From positions 124,001 to 188,000 of the forward strand of contig NZ_FZOF01000009.1 of the NCBI RefSeq assembly GCF_900188405.1: a stretch of DNA of 64,000 bases. The letters run 5' to 3'. Below are positions 49,294-57,525 of the stretch, in pieces. A model generated the notes under the pieces. That model was not told the DNA's origin. It saw only the letters and a program-made list of their open reading frames with translations, and did not search any database. This DNA comes from Actinacidiphila glaucinigra. Its GTDB lineage: Bacteria > Actinomycetota > Actinomycetes > Streptomycetales > Streptomycetaceae. Positions within the stretch are counted from its first letter, which is position 1; the number at the start of each line of letters is the position of its first letter. Both the position numbers and the translations under genes were made by a program.

Positions 49294-50525
49294 ACGACCG
49301 CCCTCAGGACCTCTCGCGGCGCCGGCTGCTCGGCACCGCGGGCGCGGCGGGCGCCGCGGGACTGCTCGTGGGCGGCGCCTCCGGCGCCGTCACCGCGCAT
49401 GCGACACGGGACGAGGCCACCGCGCTGACCTCGGTCGGCGCCACGGCCGTCCCCTTCCACGGCACCCACCAGGCCGGGATCACCACCCCGCTGCAGGCCC
49501 GCGGCCACCTCGTCGCCTTCGACCTGGCCGCGGGGTCCGGCCGCAAGGGCGCCGCGGCCCTGCTGCGCCGCTGGTCCGCGGCGGCCGAGGCGATGACGGA
49601 GGGCCGGGCGCCCGTGGGCGACAACCAGGTCGCCCTGGACGCCGGGCCGTCCTCGCTCACCGTCACCTTCGGCTTCGGCCGTACCTTCTTCACCAGGACG
49701 GAGCTGACCGGGCGGCTGCCGGAGGCCCTCGCCCCGCTGCCGGACTTCGCCTCCGACGCGCTCGACCGCCGGCGCAGCGACGGCGACCTGTGGATCCAGA
49801 TCGGCGCGGACGACGCCCTGGTCGCCTTCCACGCGCTGCGCGTGCTGCAGAAGGAGGCCGCGGGCACGGCCTCCCTGCGCTGGCAGATGAACGGCTTCAA
49901 CCGCACGCCCGGCACGACCGCCGAGCCCCGTACCGCCCGCAACCTGATGGGCCAGGTCGACGGCTCCAACAACCCGCGGCCCTCCGACCCCGACTTCGAC
50001 GCGCGCGTCTTCGTCCCCGCCGCCGGCTCCCCGCAGTGGATGGCGGGCGGCTCCTACGTGGTCGTCCGGCGCATCCGCATGCTGCTGGACACCTGGGACA
50101 ACCTGCCCCTGGAGCGCCAGGAGAAGGTGATCGGGCGCCGCAAGGCCGACGGCGCGCCGCTGTCCGGCGGCACCGAGGCGAGCAGGCCCGACCTCGACAA
50201 GATCGGCCCGGACGGCCGTGCCTTCGCGATCGCCGCCGACGCGCACGTCCGCGTCGCCGCCCCGGCCTCCAACAGCGGCGCGGCGATGCTGCGGCGGGGC
50301 TACTCGTACCACGACGGCTACCGCGACGACGGCGCGCCGGACGCCGGGCTGCTCTTCGTGGCCTGGCAGGCCGACCCGCTGAAGGGATTCGTGCCGGTGC
50401 AGCGCAAGCTCGACCGGGGCGACGGCCTGTCGCGCTTCCTGCGCCACGAGGCCGGCGGGCTCTTCGCGGTCCCGGGCGGCGCGGCGCCGGGCGAGTACGT
50501 GGGCCAGCGGCTGCTGGAGTCCTGA
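49290..50525 (+). CDS. dtpA: Tat-exported dye-decolorising heme peroxidase (DtpA/EfeB-like)
   Basis: A 411-residue A-type DyP peroxidase. The Tat signal is SRRRLLGTAGAAGAAGLLVG (about 9-28). Heme-site motifs are GQVDGSNNP (GxxDG distal Asp), DAHVRVAAP (proximal His) and LRRGYSYHDG (distal Arg region). In S. lividans the homologous DtpA is encoded with Sco and ECuC and is needed for maturation of the copper-radical oxidase GlxA, hence for glycan deposition at hyphal tips. The ATG overlaps the copCD stop (ATGA), placing it in the same operon. No glxA is present in this window. Confidence 0.93.
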   Translation: MNDRPQDLSRRRLLGTAGAAGAAGLLVGGASGAVTAHATRDEATALTSVGATAVPFHGTHQAGITTPLQARGHLVAFDLAAGSGRKGAAALLRRWSAAAEAMTEGRAPVGDNQVALDAGPSSLTVTFGFGRTFFTRTELTGRLPEALAPLPDFASDALDRRRSDGDLWIQIGADDALVAFHALRVLQKEAAGTASLRWQMNGFNRTPGTTAEPRTARNLMGQVDGSNNPRPSDPDFDARVFVPAAGSPQWMAGGSYVVVRRIRMLLDTWDNLPLERQEKVIGRRKADGAPLSGGTEASRPDLDKIGPDGRAFAIAADAHVRVAAPASNSGAAMLRRGYSYHDGYRDDGAPDAGLLFVAWQADPLKGFVPVQRKLDRGDGLSRFLRHEAGGLFAVPGGAAPGEYVGQRLLES

Positions 50526-50560
50526 GGAAGGGCGCCGTTGCAGGGCCTAGGCTGACAGAC

Positions 50561-51490
50561 ATGTCGCCGGCGAGCCGTTACACCTATCTCGGCCCTGAGG
50601 GCACGTTCACCGAGGCCGCGCTCCGGACGCTGCCGGAGGCGGCCACCCGCGAGCTGGTGCCCATGGTCTCGGTGCAGGCCGCGCTCGACGCGGTGCGCTG
50701 CGGGGAGGCCGCGGCCGCCCTGGTGCCCATCGAGAACTCGATGGAGGGCGGCATCACCGCGACGCTGGACGAACTGGCGGCGGGCTCCCCGCTGATGATC
50801 TACCGCGAGGTGCTGCTGCGCATCGCGTTCGCGCTGCTGGTCCGCCCGGGCACGGGGTTCGGGGACGTCAAGACGGTGACGGGCCACCCGGCGGCCCAGG
50901 TGCAGGTGCGCAGGTGGCTGTCGGCGCACCTGCCGGAGGCCGCGTGGGAGTCGGCGGCGTCGAACGCCGACGGCGCCCGGCTGGTGGCGGAGGGCCGGTA
51001 CGACGCGGCGTTCGCCGGTGAGTTCGCGGCGCCGACGTACGGGCTGGAGCCGCTGGCCACGGAGATCCACGACGCGGCGAACGCCGAGACCCGCTTCGTA
51101 CTGGTCGGCCGTCCGGCCCGGCCGGTCGCGCCGACCGGCGCCGACAAGACCTCGGCGGTGTTCTGGCTGGGCGACGACCACCCCGGCGCGCTGCTGGAAC
51201 TGCTGCAGGAGTACGCGGTGCGCGGGGTGAACCTGATCCGCATCGAGTCGCGGCCCACCGGTGAGGGGATCGGCCGGTACTGCTTCTCGGTGGACTGCGA
51301 GGGGCACATCACCGAGCGCCGGGTGGGCGAGGCGCTGATGGGCCTGAAGCGGATCTGCCCGCAGGTGCGTTTCCTCGGCTCCTACCCGCGCGCGGACGAG
51401 GTGCCGCCGCAGCAGCGCAAGGGGACCACGGACAAGGAGTTCACGGCCGCGGCGGACTGGCTGGGCCGCGCCCTGGACGGGCGGGTCTGA
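50561..51490 (+). CDS. pheA: Prephenate dehydratase
   Basis: A 309-residue monofunctional prephenate dehydratase. The catalytic domain opens YTYLGPEGTFTEAAL and includes LVPIENSMEGGITATLDEL, GHPAAQVQVRRWL and the essential Thr-Arg-Phe in ETRFVLVG. A C-terminal ACT domain (about 200-280) has GALLELLQEYAVRGVNLIRI and ESRPTG, the phenylalanine-binding pair for feedback inhibition. It makes phenylpyruvate for Phe synthesis. TAGGCT (50548-50553) ends 7 nt before the ATG and there is no ribosome site, so the transcript is probably leaderless. The counterpart I recall is SCO3962, next to serS. Confidence 0.95.
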   Translation: MSPASRYTYLGPEGTFTEAALRTLPEAATRELVPMVSVQAALDAVRCGEAAAALVPIENSMEGGITATLDELAAGSPLMIYREVLLRIAFALLVRPGTGFGDVKTVTGHPAAQVQVRRWLSAHLPEAAWESAASNADGARLVAEGRYDAAFAGEFAAPTYGLEPLATEIHDAANAETRFVLVGRPARPVAPTGADKTSAVFWLGDDHPGALLELLQEYAVRGVNLIRIESRPTGEGIGRYCFSVDCEGHITERRVGEALMGLKRICPQVRFLGSYPRADEVPPQQRKGTTDKEFTAAADWLGRALDGRV

Positions 51491-51545
51491 GGCGTTCGCG
51501 CGCCGCTTCACGGGGCCTCCGGTGAACAACCGGTGGCCCCTTCGG

Positions 51546-51907
51546 TTGTCCACCGGGTTATCCACAGGCCTCTGCCGCGGGCTGGGGATAAGTCGACAGA
51601 ACAAGTCGCCCAATGAACCGCCAGATCGACAAATCGGCACACTCGCGCCAAGTGGGTCCACAGGCCCCCAGGTCATCATTCGTCATCCCAATACCTTCGA
51701 ACAACTCGATAGAGGGAAGAGTTCTCACTCGAAAGTGAGTGTTAAGAGGGTTTGGACCGGGAATCCATGCCCCCGCACCCACCCCGCGGAATGATCAAGT
51801 CCATCTTCCACAGCCCATCCACACCCGCTGTGGACAAGTGACGGGGAAACCCCTCCCCCTGTGGATAACCCTCCGCTCCGGACCTGCCCCAACTGCCTTT
51901 GTCCACA
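51546..51907. promoter_or_regulatory. Cluster of DnaA boxes between pheA and serS
   Basis: In the 584-nt gene-free gap there are four perfect boxes: TTATCCACA (51558-51566), TGTGGACAA (51829-51837), TGTGGATAA (51860-51868) and TTGTCCACA (51899-51907). Four near matches occur: TTGTCCACC (51546), GGGTCCACA (51654), TCTTCCACA (51804) and CCATCCACA (51815). The gap is AT-richer than the flanks. The spacing suggests a DnaA-binding locus like the extra-oriC clusters described in Streptomyces; binding is inferred. I see no coding region here. Confidence 0.75.
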
Positions 51908-52074
51908 GGCCACATGCCCTCCCCGGAGGGACGCGAAGAATTCGGTTGACGGTAACCGACCCGCCATTGTCGGCCGTACGGCATTTCCCGCGACCCCCTT
52001 TCGAAGCGGACATAACGCCCCATAAAGCACTTAACTTGTCGCGTCCGCACCCGGCGCACCGGTAGCCTGTTCCC

Positions 52075-53352
52075 GTGATTGACCTTCGCCTGCTTCGTGA
52101 GGACCCCGACCGTGTGCGCGCCTCCCAGCGCGCCCGTGGAGAGGACGTCGCGCTCGTCGACGCCCTGCTCTCCGCCGACGAGCGGCGCAGGTCGTCCAGT
52201 ACCGGCTTCGACGAGCTGCGCGCGGAGCAGAAGTCGCTGGGCAAGCTGGTCGGCAAGGCCCAGGGCGAGGAGCGGGCCGAGCTGCTGAAGCGGGCCGAGC
52301 AGCTCAAGGCCGCCGTCAAGGCCGCCGACGCCGAGCAGCACGAGGCCGCCGAGGAGGCTCAGCGCCTGCTGCTGCAGCTCGGCAACATCGTCCACCCGGA
52401 CGTCCCCGTCGGCGGCGAGGAGGACTTCGTCGTCAAGGAGGTCGTCGGCAGCCCGCGCGACTTCGCCGGTGAGGGCTTCGAGCCCAGGGACCACATCGAC
52501 CTCGGCGAACTGCTCGGCGCCATCGACGTCGACCGCGGCGCCAAGGTCTCCGGCTCGCGCTTCTACTACCTGACCGGCGTCGGCGCGCTGCTGGAGCTGG
52601 CCCTGGTCAACGCGGCCGTCGCACAGGCCACCGCGGCCGGCTTCACCCCGATGCTGACCCCGACGCTGGTCAAGCCGGAGGCCATGGCCGGCACCGGCTA
52701 CCTCGGCCAGGTCGAGGACGACGTGTACTACCTGGAGAAGGACGGCCTGTACCTGGTCGGCACCTCCGAGGTCCCGCTCGCCGCGTACCACATGGACGAG
52801 ATCATCGAGGCGTCCAAGCTGCCGCTGCGCTACGCCGGCTTCTCGCCCTGCTACCGGCGCGAGGCGGGTTCGTACGGCAAGGACACCCGCGGCATCATCC
52901 GCGTCCACCAGTTCGACAAGGTGGAGATGTTCGTCTTCACCCGCCCCGAGGACGCCGAGGCCGAGCACGCGCGGCTGCTCGAGTGGGAGAAGCAGTGGCT
53001 GACCTCGCTCGAACTGCCCTACCGGGTGATCGAGCTGGCCTCGGGCGACCTGGGCTCCTCCGCGGCGCGCAAGTTCGACTGCGAGGCGTGGATCCCCACC
53101 CAGGGCAAGTACCGCGAGCTGACCTCGACCTCGAACACCACCGAGTTCCAGGCCCGCCGGCTGTCGGTGCGGCTGCGGGACGAGAACGGCACCCGCCCGC
53201 TCGCCACGCTCAACGGCACGCTGTGCGCCATCCCGCGCACCATCGTCGCCATCCTGGAGAACCACCAGCAGGCCGACGGCTCGGTCCGCGTCCCCGAGGT
53301 GCTGCGCCCCTACCTGGGCGGCCGTGAGGTGCTGGAGCCGGTCGCCAAGTGA
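52075..53352 (+). CDS. serS: Seryl-tRNA synthetase
   Basis: A 425-residue class II synthetase. The N-terminal antiparallel coiled coil (about 30-105: GFDELRAEQKSLGKLVGKAQ, KAADAEQHEAAEEAQRLLLQ) grips the long variable arm of tRNA-Ser. Motif 1 is near TPMLTPTLVKPEAMAGTGYL, motif 2 is FSPCYRREAGSYGKDTRGII and motif 3 ends NGTLCAIPRTIVAILENHQQ. It is essential and cytoplasmic. GTG 52075 follows TAGCCT (52063-52068) by 6 nt without a ribosome site, so it is probably leaderless. It is coupled to the HAD gene by GTGA. Two of its tRNA-Ser substrates (GCU, UGA) are encoded in this window. Confidence 0.97.
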   Translation: MIDLRLLREDPDRVRASQRARGEDVALVDALLSADERRRSSSTGFDELRAEQKSLGKLVGKAQGEERAELLKRAEQLKAAVKAADAEQHEAAEEAQRLLLQLGNIVHPDVPVGGEEDFVVKEVVGSPRDFAGEGFEPRDHIDLGELLGAIDVDRGAKVSGSRFYYLTGVGALLELALVNAAVAQATAAGFTPMLTPTLVKPEAMAGTGYLGQVEDDVYYLEKDGLYLVGTSEVPLAAYHMDEIIEASKLPLRYAGFSPCYRREAGSYGKDTRGIIRVHQFDKVEMFVFTRPEDAEAEHARLLEWEKQWLTSLELPYRVIELASGDLGSSAARKFDCEAWIPTQGKYRELTSTSNTTEFQARRLSVRLRDENGTRPLATLNGTLCAIPRTIVAILENHQQADGSVRVPEVLRPYLGGREVLEPVAK

Positions 53353-54164
53353 CCTCTCCGCTCCCCTACCGTCTGGTCGCGACGGATCTCGACGGCACGC
53401 TGCTCGGTCCCGACCACACCGTCTCGGAACGTTCCCGCAAGGCGCTCGCCGCGGCCGTCGCGGCGGGTGCCGGGCACATCGTCGTCACCGGCCGCCCGGT
53501 GGCCCGTACGGTGCGCGTCCTGGAGGACCTCGGCTACGAGGGCCTGGCCGTCTGCATGCAGGGCGCGCAGGTCTACCACGCCGGCGAGCGCCGGCTGCTG
53601 ACCTCGGTCACGCTGGACCGGCAGACCGCCCGTGCGGCACTGGCCAAGATCGAGGCGGAGACCGGCCGGCTGGCCGTGGCGGCGGCGCTCGACGGCGTGG
53701 ACGGCGACATCGTGCTCGGCCCCGGCTACCGGCTGTTCGACTCCGAGCTGCCGGTCGGCGGCGCGGTGGAGGACGTGGAGGGGCTGTGGGCGTCGCCCGT
53801 CAGCAAGCTCTACATCCAGTGCCCGGGGATGAGCGACGACGAGCTCGCGCAGGCCGCTACCGCGGCCGCAGGCGGCCTGGTGAGCGCCGTGATGTCCGGT
53901 ACGGGCATCGTGGAGCTGCTGCCGCTGGGCCTGTCCAAGGCCCGGGGGCTCTCGCTGGCCGCCCGCCGGCTGGGTGTGACGGCCGCGGAGACCATCGCCT
54001 TCGGCGACATGCCCAACGACCTGCCGATGTTCGAGTGGGCCGGCCACGGCGTCGCGATGGGCAACGCCCACGCACTGCTCAAGGCGGCCGCCGACGAGGT
54101 CACGGCCTCCAACGGCGAGGACGGGATCGCCCTGGTCCTGGAGCGGCTCTTCCCCGGGGCGTGA
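53349..54164 (+). CDS. HAD-superfamily (Cof-type) phosphatase
   Basis: A 271-residue HAD-IIB hydrolase. Motif I is LVATDLDGTLL (nucleophile Asp), motif II HIVVTGRPVARTV, the Lys motif ISLSKARGLSL-like segment in PLGLSKARGLSLA, and motif IV AFGDMPNDLPMFEWAGHGVA. Such enzymes dephosphorylate sugar phosphates, FMN or other small metabolites. GTG 53349 overlaps the serS stop by 4 nt. Its 3' end overlaps the convergent rhomboid-like gene by 65 nt. A paralogue is at 62589. Confidence 0.92.
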   Translation: MTSPLPYRLVATDLDGTLLGPDHTVSERSRKALAAAVAAGAGHIVVTGRPVARTVRVLEDLGYEGLAVCMQGAQVYHAGERRLLTSVTLDRQTARAALAKIEAETGRLAVAAALDGVDGDIVLGPGYRLFDSELPVGGAVEDVEGLWASPVSKLYIQCPGMSDDELAQAATAAAGGLVSAVMSGTGIVELLPLGLSKARGLSLAARRLGVTAAETIAFGDMPNDLPMFEWAGHGVAMGNAHALLKAAADEVTASNGEDGIALVLERLFPGA

Positions 54165-54825
54165 GCCCGCGGCACGCGAGGCCGATCAGCAGGGCGATGA
54201 CGTGCCCGAGGTCGGTGTAGGTGCGGCCCGGGGTCACCAGGGGATACGCGAGAAAGCCCGCGGCGGCGAGCAGGTAGGGCAGCCGCCAGGGCGGTCGCAC
54301 GCGGTGCGCGAGCACGCCGACGACCCCGGCGAGCCCGTAGCTGACGCCGATGTCGACGGTGCGGGCGAGCGAGGCCGGCAGCCGGTCGGCGTGGATGCCG
54401 AGCAGGACGGCCTGCTGGCTGAGGACGCTCGCCCCGACATGGGCCAGGGCGGCGACGCCGAGCCAGCGCCGGGTGCCCAGCCAGCGCTCGGCGGGGGCGT
54501 GGACGGCCTCGAAGCAGAGCATGTAGAGCCCGAAGGCCGCCGGGGACTCGGTCCACAGCGCGCTGCCGAGCAGCGCGCGGACCGGCCGGGAGTCCAGCTC
54601 CGCCAGGTTCGTGCTGTTCTGTTGCAGCAGGAAGGACCGCAGTTCCGGCGGGGCGGCCGCCATGACGCAGCTGGTCGTGGCGAGGACCAGCAGCCAGATG
54701 TGCGTCCCGGGGGTGGAGCGCACCCAGGCACGCACGTCGGGGACGACGACCCGGGCCGCCGCGCCGCGCAGTGCGGAGCGGCGGCGCCCGGTGCCGGCGG
54801 TGCCGGCCGTCTCGTCCACTGCCAT
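54100..54825 (-). CDS. Rhomboid-like integral membrane protein
   Basis: A 241-residue membrane protein with about six helices. A rhomboid-like arrangement is visible: an H-containing helix (VAALAHVGASVLSQQ), a candidate Ser in the helix start TVDIGVSYGLAGVVGVLAHR (G-x-S-Y instead of GxSG) and a late His in TYTDLGHVIALLIGL. If real, these could form the Ser-His dyad of an intramembrane protease, but the altered motif leaves activity uncertain. ATG 54825 has GGAGG very close; ATG 54834 has none. The Arg/Pro-rich C-terminus overlaps the HAD gene on the other strand. Confidence 0.75.
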   Translation of the reverse strand: MAVDETAGTAGTGRRRSALRGAAARVVVPDVRAWVRSTPGTHIWLLVLATTSCVMAAAPPELRSFLLQQNSTNLAELDSRPVRALLGSALWTESPAAFGLYMLCFEAVHAPAERWLGTRRWLGVAALAHVGASVLSQQAVLLGIHADRLPASLARTVDIGVSYGLAGVVGVLAHRVRPPWRLPYLLAAAGFLAYPLVTPGRTYTDLGHVIALLIGLACRGLTPRGRAAPGPGRSRPRRWRP

Positions 54826-54866
54826 CCCCTCCATCGTGCGACAGGGGGACGGCGGCTTCAGCGGGT

Positions 54867-55472
54867 TCAGGCCGCCTTGATCGCGGAGATGTCGAAGGTC
54901 AGCTTGACCTTCTCGCTGATCAGGACGCCGCCACCCTCGAGGGCCGCGTTGTAGGTGAGGCCCCAGTCGCCGCGGTTGACGGTCGTGGAGCCCTCGAAGC
55001 CGACCCGGAGGTTGCCGTAGGGGTCGATGGCCGATCCGTTGTAGGTGAAGTCGATGGAGACCGGCTTGGTGGTGTCCTTGATCGTGAGGTCACCGTGCAT
55101 GCGGTAGGTCTCGTCGTCGACCTGCTCGGCGGAGGAGCTGCGGAAGCTGATCTCCGGGTAGGTCGCGGCGTCGAAGAAGTCACCGGTGCGCAGGTGCTCG
55201 TCGCGCTGGGTCTGGTTGGTGTCGATGCTGACGACCTTGATCGTGACCTCGGCGGAGGAGTTGGCCGGCTTGCTGCCGTCCAGCTGCAGCTTGCCCTCGT
55301 ACTCCGCGAACTGGCCGCGCACGGTGGTGACCATCGCGTGGCGCACGGAGAAGCCGACCTCGCTGTGAGTGGGGTCGATCGTGTACTCACCGGTCAGGTG
55401 CGCCAGGTCGGCGGACGGCGCGGTGGTGGCGGCGGTCGCGGTGGCTTCGCTCTTGCGGCTGAAGAGACCCAT
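54867..55472 (-). CDS. YceI family lipid-binding protein
   Basis: A 201-residue cytoplasmic YceI protein. A short basic start (MGLFSRKSEATATAATT) precedes the barrel from YTIDPTHSEVGFSVRHAMVT, with SIDTNQTQRDEHLRTGDFFD, HGDLTIKDTTKPVSIDFTYN and GLTYNAALEGGGVLISEKVK. It binds a long amphipathic isoprenoid-type ligand in the family's known structures. CAAGGAGTTC precedes the ATG at proper distance. It starts 26 nt after the stop of the small membrane gene on the same strand. It is the plain form of the fold that carries an extra domain at 11972-12805. Confidence 0.93.
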   Translation of the reverse strand: MGLFSRKSEATATAATTAPSADLAHLTGEYTIDPTHSEVGFSVRHAMVTTVRGQFAEYEGKLQLDGSKPANSSAEVTIKVVSIDTNQTQRDEHLRTGDFFDAATYPEISFRSSSAEQVDDETYRMHGDLTIKDTTKPVSIDFTYNGSAIDPYGNLRVGFEGSTTVNRGDWGLTYNAALEGGGVLISEKVKLTFDISAIKAA

Positions 55473-55498
55473 GATGAACTCCTTGGGGACGTGTTGGT

Positions 55499-55753
55499 TT
55501 ACGATTCAACCTCCTTCACCGTAACGGCATTCCCTTGAATCTTCAAGGAGTCCTGTGACGTGACCCACTTCCGGGGGACGAAAACGAAGCGCCGGCGGTC
55601 CCGCGAACGGGACCACCGGCGGCGGAGCCCGGCGGTGGAGCGCGCGGCGAGCGCGTCGATACGGTGGGCCAGCTCCGGGCTGAACAGCGCAATGAGCAGG
55701 CCGAGGGCGGCCAGGAACACGCCCACGGCGAAGAGCAGCGGAGTCTCGGACAT
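55499..55753 (-). CDS. Small single-pass membrane protein, 84 aa
   Basis: An 84-residue protein with one N-terminal hydrophobic helix (LLFAVGVFLAALGLLIALFS, about 6-25) and a basic cytoplasmic tail (LRRRWSRSRDRRRFVFVPRK). Third-position GC is high over the first 60 codons, supporting coding; the last 15 codons are AT-richer and overlap an inverted repeat. No family is recognised. It sits 26 nt before yceI, possibly in one operon. ATG 55753 follows an in-frame GTG; neither has a good ribosome site. Confidence 0.6.
   Translation of the reverse strand: MSETPLLFAVGVFLAALGLLIALFSPELAHRIDALAARSTAGLRRRWSRSRDRRRFVFVPRKWVTSQDSLKIQGNAVTVKEVES
55533..55548. promoter_or_regulatory. Inverted repeat upstream of yceI
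   Basis: CCTTGAA-TC-TTCAAGG (7+2+7) lies 61-76 nt before the yceI start, inside the last codons of the small membrane gene. TTGAA/TTCAA repeats of this kind are often MarR-family sites; the local dip in codon bias hints at an internal promoter for yceI. Confidence 0.45.
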
Positions 55754-55800
55754 CACGCCGCAAATCTGACAATCCGATGTGCGGACGTCAGGGGAGCAGG

Positions 55801-55833
55801 GCCGCCCGGGCGGAAGAAGACCACCCGGGCGGC
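55801..55833 (-). terminator. Hairpin after the ABC operon
   Basis: GCCGCCCGGG (55801-55810) pairs with 55824-55833 (10 bp, 13-nt loop), 32 nt beyond the last gene of the minus-strand ABC operon. Confidence 0.65.
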
Positions 55834-55864
55834 TTACGGGACGACAGGCCTCAGGCCGGAACGA

Positions 55865-56584
55865 TCACTCCTCGCCGGCCAGCGTCAGCGAGCGCATCCG
55901 CTGCCCCGCGAAGGCGGTCGCGGCGAGGGTGACGCCGACGAGCAGCACCACCGCGAGCGGCAGCCCCACGTCGGAGGTCACCAGGCCCTCACCGGCGATC
56001 TTCTGGGCCAGCGCCAGGGCCCACTGCTGCACGCTCAGCGTGCGCGCCCCCGGCACCAGGCTGCCGATCAGCGACTCCCAGATCAGGGCGTAGACCAGGC
56101 CGAAGACCACCGCCTGCCGGGTCACCACGCCCAGCAGAAGGAAGATCGCGGCGTACGTGACCGAGGCGACCGCCGCCGCGGCGGTGAACGCGACCGCGAT
56201 GCCCTGGCTGTTGCCGTTGAGGATGAACCCGGCGATCAGGGTCGGCACGGCCGAGAAGACCACCGACACCGCGATCGCGACCAGCAGCTTGGTGACGATG
56301 ATCGTCGGCCGCCGCACCGGCTTGGCCAGCAGGTAGATGATCGAGCCGTCGTCGATCTCCGGCCCGATGGCGCCGGTGCCGGCGATCACGCCGACCAGCG
56401 GCACCATCGTCGCCAGCGCGAAACCGCCCAGCACCGAACTCGCGATGGAGTCGTCGGCGCCGACCAGCACCCGCACCGCCACGGAGATCAGGATCAGCAG
56501 CGCGGGCAGGGCGAACAGGACCAGGGCCCGGCGGCGGCCCAGCAGCCCCCGGTAGGTCAGCCTGGCCACGGTGGGATTGAACAT
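55865..56584 (-). CDS. ABC-2 type transporter permease
   Basis: A 239-residue membrane protein with six predicted helices. It opens MFNPTVARLTYRGLLGRRRA, as in NosY/ABC-2 permeases, with YLLAKPVRRPTIIVTKLLVA after helix 2 (the conserved cytoplasmic elbow). It pairs with the ATPase ending 23 nt upstream. Fourth and last gene of an operon starting at 59328. Substrate unknown. Confidence 0.88.
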   Translation of the reverse strand: MFNPTVARLTYRGLLGRRRALVLFALPALLILISVAVRVLVGADDSIASSVLGGFALATMVPLVGVIAGTGAIGPEIDDGSIIYLLAKPVRRPTIIVTKLLVAIAVSVVFSAVPTLIAGFILNGNSQGIAVAFTAAAAVASVTYAAIFLLLGVVTRQAVVFGLVYALIWESLIGSLVPGARTLSVQQWALALAQKIAGEGLVTSDVGLPLAVVLLVGVTLAATAFAGQRMRSLTLAGEE

Positions 56585-56607
56585 CGGAGCTCCTTACAGC
56601 CGTGTGC

Positions 56608-57525
56608 CTACGCCGTGACCAGGTAGGAGAAGACGCTCTCCAGGGACTCGTCGGACGGCGAGACCGTGTAGAGCCGGATGCCCCGCTCCCGCGCGACGCG
56701 CGGCAGCAGCTCGGTGAAGCCGGCGAAGTCGATCGCCTGGATGCGCAGCGCCCGCTCCTTCCAGTCCAGCTCGATGGCGGCCGTGGACCCGTCCGCGATG
56801 AGCGCGGCGGCGAGCGCCCGGTCGTCGCTGGAGCGCACCAGGTAGCGGTGCGGCCGGTCCGTCATGAGCCGGCGGATCTTGCGGAAGTCGCCCGAGGCGG
56901 CGTGCCGGCCGGCGACGACCACCTCGATGTGGCTCGCCAGCTGCTCGACCTCCTCCAGGATGTGCGAGGAGAACAGCACCGTGCGGCCCTCGGCGCCCAT
57001 CCGCCGCAGCAGCTCCATCAGGTGCAGCCGCTGCCGGGGGTCCATGCCGTTGAAGGGCTCGTCCAGCAGCAGCACCGACGGGTCGTGCACCAGCGCGGAG
57101 GCCATCTTGGCGCGCTGCCGCATGCCCTTGCTGTACGTGGCGACCGGGCGGTCCTGGGCGAACTCCATCTCGACCGTGGCCAGGGCGCGAGCCGCCGCCG
57201 CCCCCGGGTCCGCCAGCCCGTGCAGTTCCGCGTTGGCGACCACGAACTCGCGTGCCGTCAGGAAGTCGTACATCGCCTCGCGCTCGGGGACGATGCCGAT
57301 GTGCCGGTACACCTGCTCGTTGCGCCAGACCGTGGCGCCGTCGAGGGTGACCGTCCCGGCCGAGGGGGCCAGGAAGCCGCCCATCATGTTGATCAGGGTG
57401 GACTTGCCCGCGCCGTTGGGGCCGAGCAGGCCGGTGACGCCGGGACCGATCGTCATCGTCACGTCGTTGACGGCGACGACGTTGCCGAACCAGCGGGACA
57501 CATGGTCGATGGACAGGGTGGTCAC
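56608..57525 (-). CDS. ABC transporter ATP-binding protein
   Basis: A 305-residue ATPase. Walker A is GLLGPNGAGKSTLINMMGG, the signature YSKGMRQRAKMASAL (S-K-G-M-R-Q in place of LSGGQ), Walker B VLLLDEPFNGMDP and the H-loop LFSSHILEEVEQL. The C-terminal 80 residues are the extra domain seen in ABC-2/NatA-like exporters. GTG 57525 overlaps the upstream permease stop (GTGA). It should drive the permease at 55865. Confidence 0.93.
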   Translation of the reverse strand: MTTLSIDHVSRWFGNVVAVNDVTMTIGPGVTGLLGPNGAGKSTLINMMGGFLAPSAGTVTLDGATVWRNEQVYRHIGIVPEREAMYDFLTAREFVVANAELHGLADPGAAAARALATVEMEFAQDRPVATYSKGMRQRAKMASALVHDPSVLLLDEPFNGMDPRQRLHLMELLRRMGAEGRTVLFSSHILEEVEQLASHIEVVVAGRHAASGDFRKIRRLMTDRPHRYLVRSSDDRALAAALIADGSTAAIELDWKERALRIQAIDFAGFTELLPRVARERGIRLYTVSPSDESLESVFSYLVTA

